From assembly GCA_910587135.1 (NCBI GenBank), contig CAJULF010000028.1:1-33129 (forward strand): a stretch of 33,129 nucleotides of DNA. Reading direction: 5' to 3'. Positions 23,478-30,758 of the stretch are shown one piece after another. Under the pieces are notes generated by a model. The model saw only the letters and a program-made list of their open reading frames with translations. It ran no database searches and was not told the origin of the DNA. Made by a program: the position numbers and the translations under genes. Every line of letters starts with the position of its first letter. The first letter of the stretch is position 1. Source of the stretch: an uncultured Oscillospiraceae bacterium (lineage in GTDB: Bacteria > Bacillota > Clostridia > Oscillospirales > Ruminococcaceae).

Positions 23478-25370
23478 TTACTTTTCCGCCGTTTCAGCCG
23501 CGGGGACGCTGTCCGAGGAACGCTTATATCTTATATAATCCCGCGCGCCGTCGCCCACTGCGTACACGGCATAATCCGAAGTAATACCGACCATCTCCGT
23601 GCCCGTGGTAAGCGTTATCTTTTCGTTCAAAGTCGTTATAAGCAGGCAGTTTTCGGGAATTTCCGAAACCTTTTTCGTTATGCTGACCGCCGCGTCGGGA
23701 TTAAGGAACTGCACCAGCGACGCCATTCGCGAGGACAGCCCGTAAGCGGCTATCGGCGGTGACTGCGGATCGTTGTATATCAGCGCCGATATTTCACGCG
23801 CGGGAAGAATGTGCTTTTCGTTTTCCTCCGCCCTCATCGGCAGATATTCCGCTCCCGCGAAAACCGTGGTGTAAACGAATATCCCGCAGAGGAACACCGA
23901 TATTATCTGCACATAATGCTTGTTGGAGCAGGAGCAGAACACCACCATCAGCGCAAACAGCCCGAATACACAGGAGGACATTATCACAAAGCTCATGCCC
24001 GTAATAGGTTTGCTGAAATCCTCCCCTATCCGCCACGGCATAAGAGCAAGTATGGGGGATTCCCGATAATTCTGCGCTTCCCTCACTATCGGATACGCGG
24101 AAATCGAAAACGCAAAGCAGGCATAGGCGTATATCGCGGCGCTGCCGAATATATGCTTCAGCTTATAGCCGTACATGAACAGGAATATCAGCGGCAGCAT
24201 TACCGCCAGCGGCGCAACGCTGTCGGTATACCTGCCGAACATCACCAGATCCTTTGCCGAGCCTATGCTTGTGGAATTGAACTTAAACAGCGACGACATC
24301 AGCATGGTCCCGCCCACCGCAAAAAATCCGTACAGTCCGAACAGCATAAGCCGAAGGCTGTATCTGTGCTCTGTCGGCTCATATTCCTTGGTGCCGTCCT
24401 CGTCTATTTCGGCGTTTCTTTTCTCCCGCGCGTTTTCCGATATTCTTGAGCCGACCATGACTGCTATTACCACCAGCGCAACCGCTCCGAGCCCGACCGT
24501 GGAAGTCATGAATGTGTACAGATGTCCGAAAAGCGTTGAGAAGAATCTTCCTATACCGCCGCCCTCAAACAGCCCCGACAGCCGCCCTATCTCGTTTTCA
24601 GCCACATTGCCCGAAGCGCGCCCGTTCCACACCGCGTTCTTGATTACCGAAGCGCAGAAGTGCTCCGTAACAAAAGACAATCCCATTGTTATGAAAAACA
24701 CGGGCAGGTTAAGTATCTTTTCCTTAAGCCATATTCTCATAACCAGAAGCGTTACAACAAGCGCCGCCGCAACCGCGATAAGCCGCGAGTGCGCCGCGTA
24801 GCACACCGCGCACATAAATCCCGACAGCATTGACATGGCAAAGCGCGAGTGGGAATTTTTCCTGTCCCATGCCATAAAAACGCACCATATAAGCAGCCAT
24901 GGCAAAAGGCTGCATATCGCCTCGTTCCAGATAAACTTCGAATGAGCGACATATGTTATATAAAGGCCACTGCAAAACGCTATCACGATTTTCTGCCATA
25001 CCTTGCTCACACCGAGTTTTGACGAGAGATGGTATGCGAGCAGCGGAATAAAGCTTACAATAATGCCGTTTACCACCAGCATAGCCTTATAAAGCGCAAG
25101 TGGATTTCCCCCGAATATCGGGAACAGCGGCGCGTAGAAAAGCGCCTGAATATAGCCGTAGTAATACCCCACGCGCGACATTATCCCCGACCAGTCGCGC
25201 CCCGAGTAGAACGCGGCAATGCTCGCCGTGCCTATTTCGTCGGGCTGAATGGCGGGAAGCTCGGATATCATCGCCAGAAGCGCGTGCATTACCACCGAGC
25301 AGGCAAAAATTATGAACATCACCCCTCTGTCGCCAAAGGAGCAGTAGAATTTCTCAAGTTGCTTCTTCAT
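23478..25370 (-). CDS. Polytopic GT-C-fold-like membrane protein (630 aa), paralogue of the 777-aa protein
   Basis: About 12 membrane helices are visible. The first outer loop carries AIQPDEIGTASIAAFYSGRDW, equivalent to TPDEYSVTA of the neighbouring 777-residue protein. VGYYYGYIQALFYAPLFP and SKFIWNEA also match it, so the two genes arose by duplication. GT-C enzymes use an acidic residue at this position with polyprenyl-phosphate sugars, so a glycosyl transfer role outside the membrane is reasonable but unproven. It lacks the long beta-rich C-terminal domain of its paralogue. ATG 25370 overlaps the GT2 gene by 17 bases (ribosome site AGAGGAA), showing a shared transcript. Confidence 0.72.
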   Translation of the reverse strand: MKKQLEKFYCSFGDRGVMFIIFACSVVMHALLAMISELPAIQPDEIGTASIAAFYSGRDWSGIMSRVGYYYGYIQALFYAPLFPIFGGNPLALYKAMLVVNGIIVSFIPLLAYHLSSKLGVSKVWQKIVIAFCSGLYITYVAHSKFIWNEAICSLLPWLLIWCVFMAWDRKNSHSRFAMSMLSGFMCAVCYAAHSRLIAVAAALVVTLLVMRIWLKEKILNLPVFFITMGLSFVTEHFCASVIKNAVWNGRASGNVAENEIGRLSGLFEGGGIGRFFSTLFGHLYTFMTSTVGLGAVALVVIAVMVGSRISENAREKRNAEIDEDGTKEYEPTEHRYSLRLMLFGLYGFFAVGGTMLMSSLFKFNSTSIGSAKDLVMFGRYTDSVAPLAVMLPLIFLFMYGYKLKHIFGSAAIYAYACFAFSISAYPIVREAQNYRESPILALMPWRIGEDFSKPITGMSFVIMSSCVFGLFALMVVFCSCSNKHYVQIISVFLCGIFVYTTVFAGAEYLPMRAEENEKHILPAREISALIYNDPQSPPIAAYGLSSRMASLVQFLNPDAAVSITKKVSEIPENCLLITTLNEKITLTTGTEMVGITSDYAVYAVGDGARDYIRYKRSSDSVPAAETAEK

Positions 25371-26370
25371 CGTTTTTTATTTCCTCTTTTGTATAGCTGC
25401 AGCAGTTATAGTTGCCGTAATTTGAATTGGTATTGTTGTATTCTATTCTCTTGACGTGAAAGAGGGTCTCGTCCACTACCCTGCGGCAGCCCGAGATGGC
25501 ATCCGCAACTAGCCCGAAGATACCTATCTGTATTCCCACGATAGCCAGCACCGCCATCAGCACCAGCGACTGAATATGACCGTTCCCTTCACCAAGACAG
25601 AGGTATACTACAAATCTTACGCCTAGCGCCAGCGCCGCCAGCACGAAAACCAGCGCTATGGCAAGGAAAGTTTTGAGCGGCTTTCTCATCACATAGTTGC
25701 GTATTATCGTGCCGCCGGAGCGCTTTATATAGCCCCACATGGATTTGAACAGGCGGCTTTTGCGCAGTTCGGGATTTGTGTCGATATCCACCGACACTAT
25801 CTTGGTTCTGTCCGCGCCCGCGGTTATGATGGTTTCCAGCGTGTAGGTGTAGTCTGACAGTACATTGAGCCGCATTGCGGCTTCTCTCGTGTAGCTGCGG
25901 AAGCCGCTTGTGGTATCGACAACGTCCGTGCCGCTTGCCCGCCTTACCACGCCGCTGCCAAGCTTCTGAAGCTTCTTTTTCAGCGGCGAGAAATGCTCTA
26001 TCGTATCGGTGCGGCGGTTTCCTATTACCATTGTCGCCCTGCCATCCAGCAGCGGGCGCACCAGCTTTTCTATATCCTTTCCCGCATACTGATTGTCCGC
26101 GTCGGTATTTACTATGATATCCGCTCCAAGCCTGAGGCAGGCATCTATTCCCGCCATAAAGCCCTTGGCAAGACCGCGGTTGTGCGTGAAGCTAACGATA
26201 TGGTGCACGCCAAGCTCTTTTGCCCGCTCCACGGTTCTGTCGGTGCTTCCGTCGTTTATAATAAGGTATTCTATCTCGTCTATCCCATCGATATGACGCG
26301 GCAGATCGTGAATGGTGACGTCCAGCGTTTCCGCCTCGTTGTAACAGGGTATCTGAATAATCAGTTTCAT
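25354..26370 (-). CDS. GT2 family glycosyltransferase with C-terminal membrane helices (DPM1/GtrB-like)
   Basis: The 338-residue protein has a GT-A domain: IQIPCYNEAETL, YLIINDGSTDRTVERAKELG, the metal-binding NTDADNQY, and TTSGFRSYTREAA. Two or three C-terminal membrane helices follow (LAIALVFVLAALALGVRFVVYL and a second hydrophobic segment). This layout is that of polyprenyl-phosphate mannose/glucose synthases, which load a sugar onto undecaprenyl phosphate for GT-C enzymes. Such an enzyme could feed the two paralogous proteins encoded just downstream. The Asn/Cys-rich tail (NNTNSNYGNYNCCSY) is unusual. The ribosome site ahead of ATG 26370 is an AAGGA at a rather long 15 bases. Confidence 0.88.
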   Translation of the reverse strand: MKLIIQIPCYNEAETLDVTIHDLPRHIDGIDEIEYLIINDGSTDRTVERAKELGVHHIVSFTHNRGLAKGFMAGIDACLRLGADIIVNTDADNQYAGKDIEKLVRPLLDGRATMVIGNRRTDTIEHFSPLKKKLQKLGSGVVRRASGTDVVDTTSGFRSYTREAAMRLNVLSDYTYTLETIITAGADRTKIVSVDIDTNPELRKSRLFKSMWGYIKRSGGTIIRNYVMRKPLKTFLAIALVFVLAALALGVRFVVYLCLGEGNGHIQSLVLMAVLAIVGIQIGIFGLVADAISGCRRVVDETLFHVKRIEYNNTNSNYGNYNCCSYTKEEIKNDEEAT

Positions 26371-26409
26371 TTTGCCGTTATTCCGTCCTTTTGTTTCTTA
26401 TTGTAATTT

Positions 26410-27288
26410 TCAGCCCGATATAAGCCTTGGCAGCAGCCCCATGCTTGCCGCCGCAAGCATAAGCGCCAGAAATCCTATGATAGCCCTCAGCCAAGAGGGT
26501 CTGCCGCTTTCGGAAAGCGACTCGTAATAAGCCTCTCCCCGCTCCTGTGTGCGGGAGCGTATCTTTTTAATCCGCTTTATCGCGTGGCGGTAGTATAGGT
26601 AATCACCGAACAGGCACAGCACGATCGTCATCACAAAGCTCAAAAATCTGCATAAGGATACCAAAATATAAACGCCCTCGTTATCCTCTAAAATACCGCC
26701 GTAGACAAGCAGAAGCGGCAGTGAGCTTGCCACCGTTATAAGCAGCGCCGCTATACCCAGCAAGTCCATTTTGCGGTAAAACTGGTATACCGGCGCAAAC
26801 AGACCCGAACATAGATTCATGAATATTTTCGGTCTTTTCCCATCCGTTCCGCTGCGGAACACACTGAACGCCCTGCCGTAATGGAAAACCGACGTGGACG
26901 CGTATGCGCAAAGCTCGCGAATGCTAACGCCGTCATCGCCCTCGGTGCTGTCGTTCAGGCACTCTACCATCTTTTTGTAATACTCCTCGGGGCTTTCCAT
27001 GTCCTCGATATCCTGTATAGCAGGCGTTACCTTTGGCGCGGGAGTGCCCGCGGGATACTCCGCGTGATGCGGGTCGCCGCTTTCGGGCTCCGGCTCGGGT
27101 TCTTCGTCGGGCAGCCTTCCATTCCACACATATCCCTGCGCGTGATATTCCTCCAGTCCGCATCTGTTTTTCGTCATATAGCACAACCTATGGTGCGGAG
27201 CGCCGCACTGAGGGCACACCACTATATCCGCGTCCTCCGTAAAGGGCGCTCTGCAAACCGGGCAAAGCTTATTTGTAAATTTTGACAT
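26410..27288 (-). CDS. Prokaryotic RING-finger membrane protein
   Basis: The 292-residue protein starts with a Prok-RING-type zinc module: CPVC (Cys9, Cys12), CPQCGAPHHRLCY (Cys25, Cys28, His32, Cys36) and NRCGLEEYH. A Pro/Glu-rich linker and a helical middle section follow. About four membrane helices lie in the last half. Proteins of this type are found in clostridia without a known function; ubiquitin ligase activity should not be assumed. ATG 27288 is chosen because AAAGGAT lies just ahead, not the start 19 codons further up. It has its own promoter and is the first gene of the cluster running through GT2 and the GT-C-like pair; the gap to GT2 is 39 bases. Confidence 0.8.
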   Translation of the reverse strand: MSKFTNKLCPVCRAPFTEDADIVVCPQCGAPHHRLCYMTKNRCGLEEYHAQGYVWNGRLPDEEPEPEPESGDPHHAEYPAGTPAPKVTPAIQDIEDMESPEEYYKKMVECLNDSTEGDDGVSIRELCAYASTSVFHYGRAFSVFRSGTDGKRPKIFMNLCSGLFAPVYQFYRKMDLLGIAALLITVASSLPLLLVYGGILEDNEGVYILVSLCRFLSFVMTIVLCLFGDYLYYRHAIKRIKKIRSRTQERGEAYYESLSESGRPSWLRAIIGFLALMLAAASMGLLPRLISG

Positions 27289-27335
27289 ATCTATCCTTTC
27301 ACGGCATATTTCCTTGAGTATAAATATACATATTA

Positions 27336-27364
27336 AGTATACCATATTTTGTGCATAATTTCAA
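27336..27364 (-). promoter_or_regulatory. Promoter of the RING/GT2/GT-C cluster
   Basis: On the minus strand TTGAAA (27359-27364), 17 bases and TATACT (27336-27341) lie about 50 bases ahead of ATG 27288. No other strong promoter is seen before the end of the cluster. Confidence 0.75.
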
Positions 27365-27403
27365 GCGATAAATCCTGTTTTATGTGAAAATATTGTAAAA
27401 AAT

Positions 27404-27428
27404 GCCGCCCCCTGCTTCGGGGAGCGGC
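27404..27428 (-). terminator. Terminator of the sugar-binding lipoprotein gene
   Basis: On the minus strand GCCGCTCCCC, loop GAAGC, then a GGGGGCGGC arm are followed by ATTTTTTAC. It lies about 23 bases past the stop codon at 27451. Confidence 0.88.
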
Positions 27429-27450
27429 AAACATATTGATTAACTTATCT

Positions 27451-28947
27451 TTAACTGTTGGAAACCGCCTTGTTGATATCATCGATAGCGGCAAGGATAG
27501 CTGGCTCGTGAGTTTCTCTCAGAGAGGTGTAGCTCTCGCCCAACAGGTAAACCTGATTTGTCAGTGACTGTACGGGAGCTTCGGTAGCGGAGCTGTCAGA
27601 AACGGTGCCCAGTCCGCCCTTGAAGTCAACTATGGGAGTTACGGGGCTTGTTCCGTCAAGAGCGCACAGAGAATATATAAACTCAAGCAACTCTCTGTTC
27701 CAGTTGTACTTGTCGATAGCCTGCTGAATAGCCGCTTCCTTAACATTGGGATCACCGGAGGTGGTAACACAGCAGTCGATCCAAGCGCTTACACCGGCAG
27801 CGTTTGTGGAGCCTTTGCACCACATAAGCGAATCCTGCTTCAGAGTTACATAGTGAGCGTCCGCCTGAGGATCCTTCGGGCAGGGTACGCACTGTACTTC
27901 GTCATCCGCCCAGCCAAACTTCTTGGCATACTTTGAAATCGTGGACTCCCATACCCATGTGCCGCCGTCCGCGTAGAACAGGATATCGCCGTCCGCAAAC
28001 ATCTTCGGATTTACGCCCCAGCCGTTAAGCTCGTGTCTGGGGTAACGCAGATTTTCCTGCTGGAGAACCGCGAGCATCTGATTCTCAACTCTTTCAACAG
28101 CGGGGTCACGCAGGTTGCTTACGATAACACCGTCATTGTTTGCAACCATAGGCGTACCTGTGGAAAGAACAAAGTCATTTTCGGGATTAAAGCCGTCGAT
28201 GACATACTTGCCCTCACCCGACTGCTGGAACTTTCTCGCCATATCAAGGAAAGCGTCCCAATCCCATTTTCCCTGCTCAAACAGAGCTCTGGGGTCTTCA
28301 ACGCCAAGATCGCCTATAACGCTCTTGCGATAGTAGAACAGGTTGTTCATGGATATCTCATAGAACGCGCAGTAGTGCTTACCGTTCAGCACGAATTTTT
28401 CCATAAGGTCTCTTGTGCCGTCCCATTTGGGAGAATCCATATTAACAATATCGTCAATGGGCTGGTATCTGCCTCTGAGGACGCCGTAAGGGAAGTCATA
28501 TATCTCAAAGGGGAAGATGTCGGGACCTTCGTCCGCCGCGATAGCCGTACCCAAGCTGTCAAACCTTCCGGTGTAGGCAACGTAGGTGTAGTCAAAAATC
28601 ATGCCGTTTCTGTCGGACTGCTTTCCGTTCGCGGGGGTTCCGTAGGTCTGCTTGAACAGCTCCGCCGCGGGAGTTGTTTCGTCGATCTCCCACCACGCCA
28701 TCCAGTAAATACGGTCTGTTACCTCTTTGGTTGGATCATCAAGCTCCAAACCTTCTACCACCTTCTGAACGTTGGGGTCGGTATCAAATGTCGTGCGGGG
28801 GGGTGTTGTCTGCGGAGCGGTGGTGCCGGGAGCGCCGGAGTTATTGGGCGTACCGCTGTTTTCAGCAGGCGTTTCATCGCATGCTGTCAATGTCAGCACC
28901 ATCATTCCCGCCAGCAAAGCCGAAGCAATTGCCTTGATTTTTTTCAT
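27451..28947 (-). CDS. ABC transporter substrate-binding lipoprotein (family 1, sugar type)
   Basis: The 498-residue protein has a lipoprotein signal peptide (MKKIKAIASALLAGMMVLTL then lipobox LTAC, Cys23), a Pro/Thr/Asn-rich tether, and a solute-binding protein family 1 fold. Recognisable parts are DRIYWMAWWEIDE, GPDIFPFEIYDFPYG, the GKWDWDAFLDMARKFQ element, and FADGDILFYADGGTWVWE. Members deliver oligosaccharides to ABC permeases of the MalFG type. No permease or ATPase gene is adjacent, and it has its own promoter and terminator, so it is a solitary binding protein that must pair with a transporter encoded elsewhere. ATG 28947 follows GGAGG at 7 bases. Confidence 0.92.
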   Translation of the reverse strand: MKKIKAIASALLAGMMVLTLTACDETPAENSGTPNNSGAPGTTAPQTTPPRTTFDTDPNVQKVVEGLELDDPTKEVTDRIYWMAWWEIDETTPAAELFKQTYGTPANGKQSDRNGMIFDYTYVAYTGRFDSLGTAIAADEGPDIFPFEIYDFPYGVLRGRYQPIDDIVNMDSPKWDGTRDLMEKFVLNGKHYCAFYEISMNNLFYYRKSVIGDLGVEDPRALFEQGKWDWDAFLDMARKFQQSGEGKYVIDGFNPENDFVLSTGTPMVANNDGVIVSNLRDPAVERVENQMLAVLQQENLRYPRHELNGWGVNPKMFADGDILFYADGGTWVWESTISKYAKKFGWADDEVQCVPCPKDPQADAHYVTLKQDSLMWCKGSTNAAGVSAWIDCCVTTSGDPNVKEAAIQQAIDKYNWNRELLEFIYSLCALDGTSPVTPIVDFKGGLGTVSDSSATEAPVQSLTNQVYLLGESYTSLRETHEPAILAAIDDINKAVSNS

Positions 28948-29072
28948 GATTTACCTCCATAATTAAAGTTTAAGACAAAGTTGTGTTTTAGCGCAAAGCC
29001 GCAAGAATGCAAAGTGTAAACTAATGTTCGTCTATGCGCGGAAATTCGCAACTTTCAGTTGTGCTCAATAAT

Positions 29073-29101
29073 ATTATAACTCAATTCACGACCTTTTTCA
29101 A
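29073..29101 (-). promoter_or_regulatory. Promoter of the sugar-binding lipoprotein gene
   Basis: On the minus strand TTGAAA (29096-29101), 17 bases and TATAAT (29073-29078). The leader to ATG 28947 is about 119 bases. No clear operator or catabolite-response element stands out. Confidence 0.8.
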
Positions 29102-29201
29102 TATGCAAAACCATACATTTTATATACCGTTTTTTGTGCAATTTCTCTTAACTTCTTTACTTAAACCATCTATTATTTACTTTATTTTCAAGTATAAAAT
29201 C

Positions 29202-29228
29202 AGCCCGAGAAAAGTGATTTCTCGGGCT
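29202..29228. terminator. Stem-loop abutting the left end of B7
   Basis: AGCCCGAGAAA (29202-29212), 5-base loop, TTTCTCGGGCT (29218-29228) form a perfect 11-bp stem ending exactly where the B7 terminal repeat begins. There is no T-run on the plus side; on the minus side ATTTTATACTT follows. Its role is uncertain. Confidence 0.45.
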
Positions 29229-29419
29229 TCAGACTGTATATAAAGGTTGACCTAAGGCTAATTATTTAAAAAAATTTCAAAATTTCCGCACTCACGCTTC
29301 ACTTCGTTTCGCTCTGCGCGACTGCGGAAACCGTACACATTTGCCATTCGGCAAATGTGTACTTTTTGAAATTTCATGCGCCGACATTGCGTTGTCAATA
29401 GGCTTTTTCTACAGACTGA
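29229..29419 (+). repeat. Family B palindromic repeat, reference copy B7 (191 bp)
   Basis: The terminal inverted repeats are TCAGACTGTATATAAAGG on the left and GGCTTTTTCTACAGACTGA on the right. From the left it reads TTGACCTAAGGC, ATTATTTAAAAAAATTTC, stem half TTTCCGCA, loop motif CACGCTTCACTTCGTTTCGC, and stem half TGCGGAAA. Next come a perfect apical hairpin CACATTTGCC/GGCAAATGTG (about 29336-29360), TTTTTGAAATTTCATGCGCC and GACATTGCGTTGTCAATAGG. It is the least damaged copy and is bounded on both sides by stem-loops. Confidence 0.82.
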
Positions 29420-29585
29420 TGACGGGATGGGGCATCCCGTCATATTTTTTTCAGAAATCGAGCCTCATAAAACAAAGATAAGGCTCAAATTATCCAAATT
29501 AAGTAAAATGTATAATCTATACACGCTGTTCTGGTCACGGCATAAAAGTATAAAGAAACCGACTGTGACAGTATAAATATCAAGA

Positions 29586-30470
29586 TCAATTTTTCTGCTG
29601 CGCATTATAGTTTCTGACTATTGATATAAATTGCTTAAGCACAGGCTGTGCCGCTTTCTTGTAAAAGACACCATAAGAAATCGGTTCTATGCCGTTTAAT
29701 GGAACATAGCGCAATTCGGGCTTGAAAAGACCGAATGCCGGAAGCACGGAGCAGCCGTATCCGGCGCGAATGAGCGACAGCATTACCCGCACATTATCGC
29801 ATATATGAACATACGCTGGCAGAAGCTGCTGAGCGATACGGTTTTGGAGCTCCACAGCCGCAGACGGAACGGCATATGATGTACAGATAACCGTGCGCTC
29901 AGAAAAAAGCTTCTCTAAGTTTATGCTCTCCATTTCCGCCAACGGGTGCTCCGCGGGCAGGACTGCGCACAGCGGCACTTTTCCAAGCTCTCTGTATACC
30001 GTTCCCTCACGCAGCGGAATATCATCCTTGGCACTAAACAGAACATCTATTTCATCCTGATAAAACAAATTAAGTATGGAGCGGTGCGGGATAATTCTTA
30101 TAAACGGGTGAACTTCGGGATGCTGACGGCGGCAGTCCTTCAAAACGCCGCATAATGGTTCAAGGTCAGCTTCATTTGTACAACCAATCGAGATGACTTG
30201 TATATTTGTCTGCTCGCTGCGCCGCAGCTTTGCGGCAGCGGCTTGAAGCTTTCCGAGAACACTTTTCGCCGTTTCCAGAAAATCAACTCCCTCGGCTGTG
30301 AGAGTTACCGTTCGAGTGGAACGGTGGAGCAGCTTAGCGCCAAGTTCGTCCTCCAAAGCATGAATTTGACGCGATACCGCTGATTGCGTGATATTCAGTG
30401 CCTCGGCTGCCCTTGCGAAATTAAGATTTTCCGCTACCTGAATAAAGCTTTCAAGCTGCTGTGTGTTCAT
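29586..30470 (-). CDS. LysR family transcriptional regulator
   Basis: The 294-residue protein has an N-terminal winged helix-turn-helix (FARAAEALNITQSAVSRQIHALEDELGAKLLHRSTRTVTLTAEG, in parts within residues 17-62) and a C-terminal periplasmic-binding-like effector domain. That domain includes PLAEMESINLEKLF and the closing IRAGYGCSVLPAFG. The start at 30470 follows GGAGGG. It is transcribed away from the MATE gene at 30759. LysR regulators in this position usually control the divergent gene and themselves; a palindrome lies between its start and its own -10. The ligand cannot be told from sequence; a drug or toxic metabolite moved by the MATE pump is a reasonable guess. Confidence 0.92.
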   Translation of the reverse strand: MNTQQLESFIQVAENLNFARAAEALNITQSAVSRQIHALEDELGAKLLHRSTRTVTLTAEGVDFLETAKSVLGKLQAAAAKLRRSEQTNIQVISIGCTNEADLEPLCGVLKDCRRQHPEVHPFIRIIPHRSILNLFYQDEIDVLFSAKDDIPLREGTVYRELGKVPLCAVLPAEHPLAEMESINLEKLFSERTVICTSYAVPSAAVELQNRIAQQLLPAYVHICDNVRVMLSLIRAGYGCSVLPAFGLFKPELRYVPLNGIEPISYGVFYKKAAQPVLKQFISIVRNYNAQQKN

Positions 30471-30482
30471 GTTATCCCTCCG

Positions 30483-30505
30483 ATTAATGCGATTTACTCA
30501 TTAAT
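30483..30505. promoter_or_regulatory. Palindromic operator candidate
   Basis: ATTAATG (30483-30489), 9 bases, CATTAAT (30499-30505) make a perfect 7+7 inverted repeat just ahead of the LysR start codon and overlapping its -10 region. Its position suits autorepression by the LysR protein. Its assignment as that protein's site is inference. Confidence 0.5.
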
Positions 30506-30532
30506 AATACCATATTTTCGCTTTACTGTCAA
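30504..30532 (-). promoter_or_regulatory. Promoter of the LysR gene
   Basis: On the minus strand TTGACA (30527-30532), 17 bases and TATTAT (30504-30509). The -10 overlaps the palindrome at 30483-30505. Confidence 0.8.
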
Positions 30533-30550
30533 TAGGAATTGTGGTAAAAT
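30522..30550 (+). promoter_or_regulatory. Promoter of the MATE gene, overlapping the LysR promoter
   Basis: TTTACT (30522-30527), 17 bases and TAAAAT (30545-30550). Its -35 overlaps the LysR -35, so the two compete or are jointly controlled. Transcription would start at about 30557, the first base of repeat A2, making A2 the untranslated leader. Confidence 0.55.
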
Positions 30551-30557
30551 ATTATTA

Positions 30558-30730
30558 GGCAACACTGCACATAGCACGTGCTTCGCGCTTTGCACGCATC
30601 TTGCTTGCATATTTTCCGTCATATTGCACAAGTCCTCCTTGGCGGGCGTCAGCCCGCCGGCGTCGAGCTTGTACAATCTGACGAAAAACCTGACGGCGCA
30701 ATCTGCGCACAAGCTTTGTACGGTGTTGCC
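30558..30730 (+). repeat. Family A long repeat, copy A2 (173 bp)
   Basis: It is nearly identical to A1 (4681-4853), same length and orientation, with ends GGCAACACTGCACA and TGTACGGTGTTGCC and flanked by TTA on both sides. It sits between the MATE promoter and its ribosome site, so the mRNA leader would consist almost entirely of this self-complementary element. Confidence 0.88.
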
Positions 30731-30758
30731 TTAGAAAAAATATTAGGGAGTGGTACAT

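Larger units (their letters stand above)
29148..29450 (+). ncRNA. Candidate transcript containing repeat B7
   Basis: TTAACT (29148-29153), 17 bases and TATTAT (29171-29176) could start a plus-strand RNA near 29183. It would run through hairpin 29202-29228 and the whole B7 repeat. It would end at the perfect 10-bp stem TGACGGGATG/CATCCCGTCA (29420-29442) followed by ATATTTTTTT. The predicted RNA is about 265 bases and almost fully base-paired. No open frame with a ribosome site lies within. The AT-rich upstream region makes a chance promoter possible. Confidence 0.35.
28948..29585. other. 638-base spacer with two promoters and repeat B7
   Basis: No protein gene is supported here. The spacer holds the leader (about 119 bases) and promoter of the lipoprotein gene and a possible plus-strand promoter at 29148-29176. 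It also holds hairpin 29202-29228, repeat B7 (29229-29419) and a terminator-like hairpin (29420-29450). AT-rich sequence of unknown role follows, up to the end of the LysR gene. Confidence 0.65.

Noticed and set aside
26410..27288. Bacterial ubiquitin-like conjugation pathway suggested by the RING protein plus the E1-like TcdA
   Set aside because: TcdA fits the tRNA enzyme well, the two genes are 26 kb apart, and no E2, ubiquitin-like or JAB protease gene is present.
1108..29419. Family B repeats as a CRISPR array or integron attC cluster
   Set aside because: The copies are scattered over 28 kb, differ in length, and have no cas genes, integrase or regular spacing. The resemblance to attC folding (variable stems) is only general.
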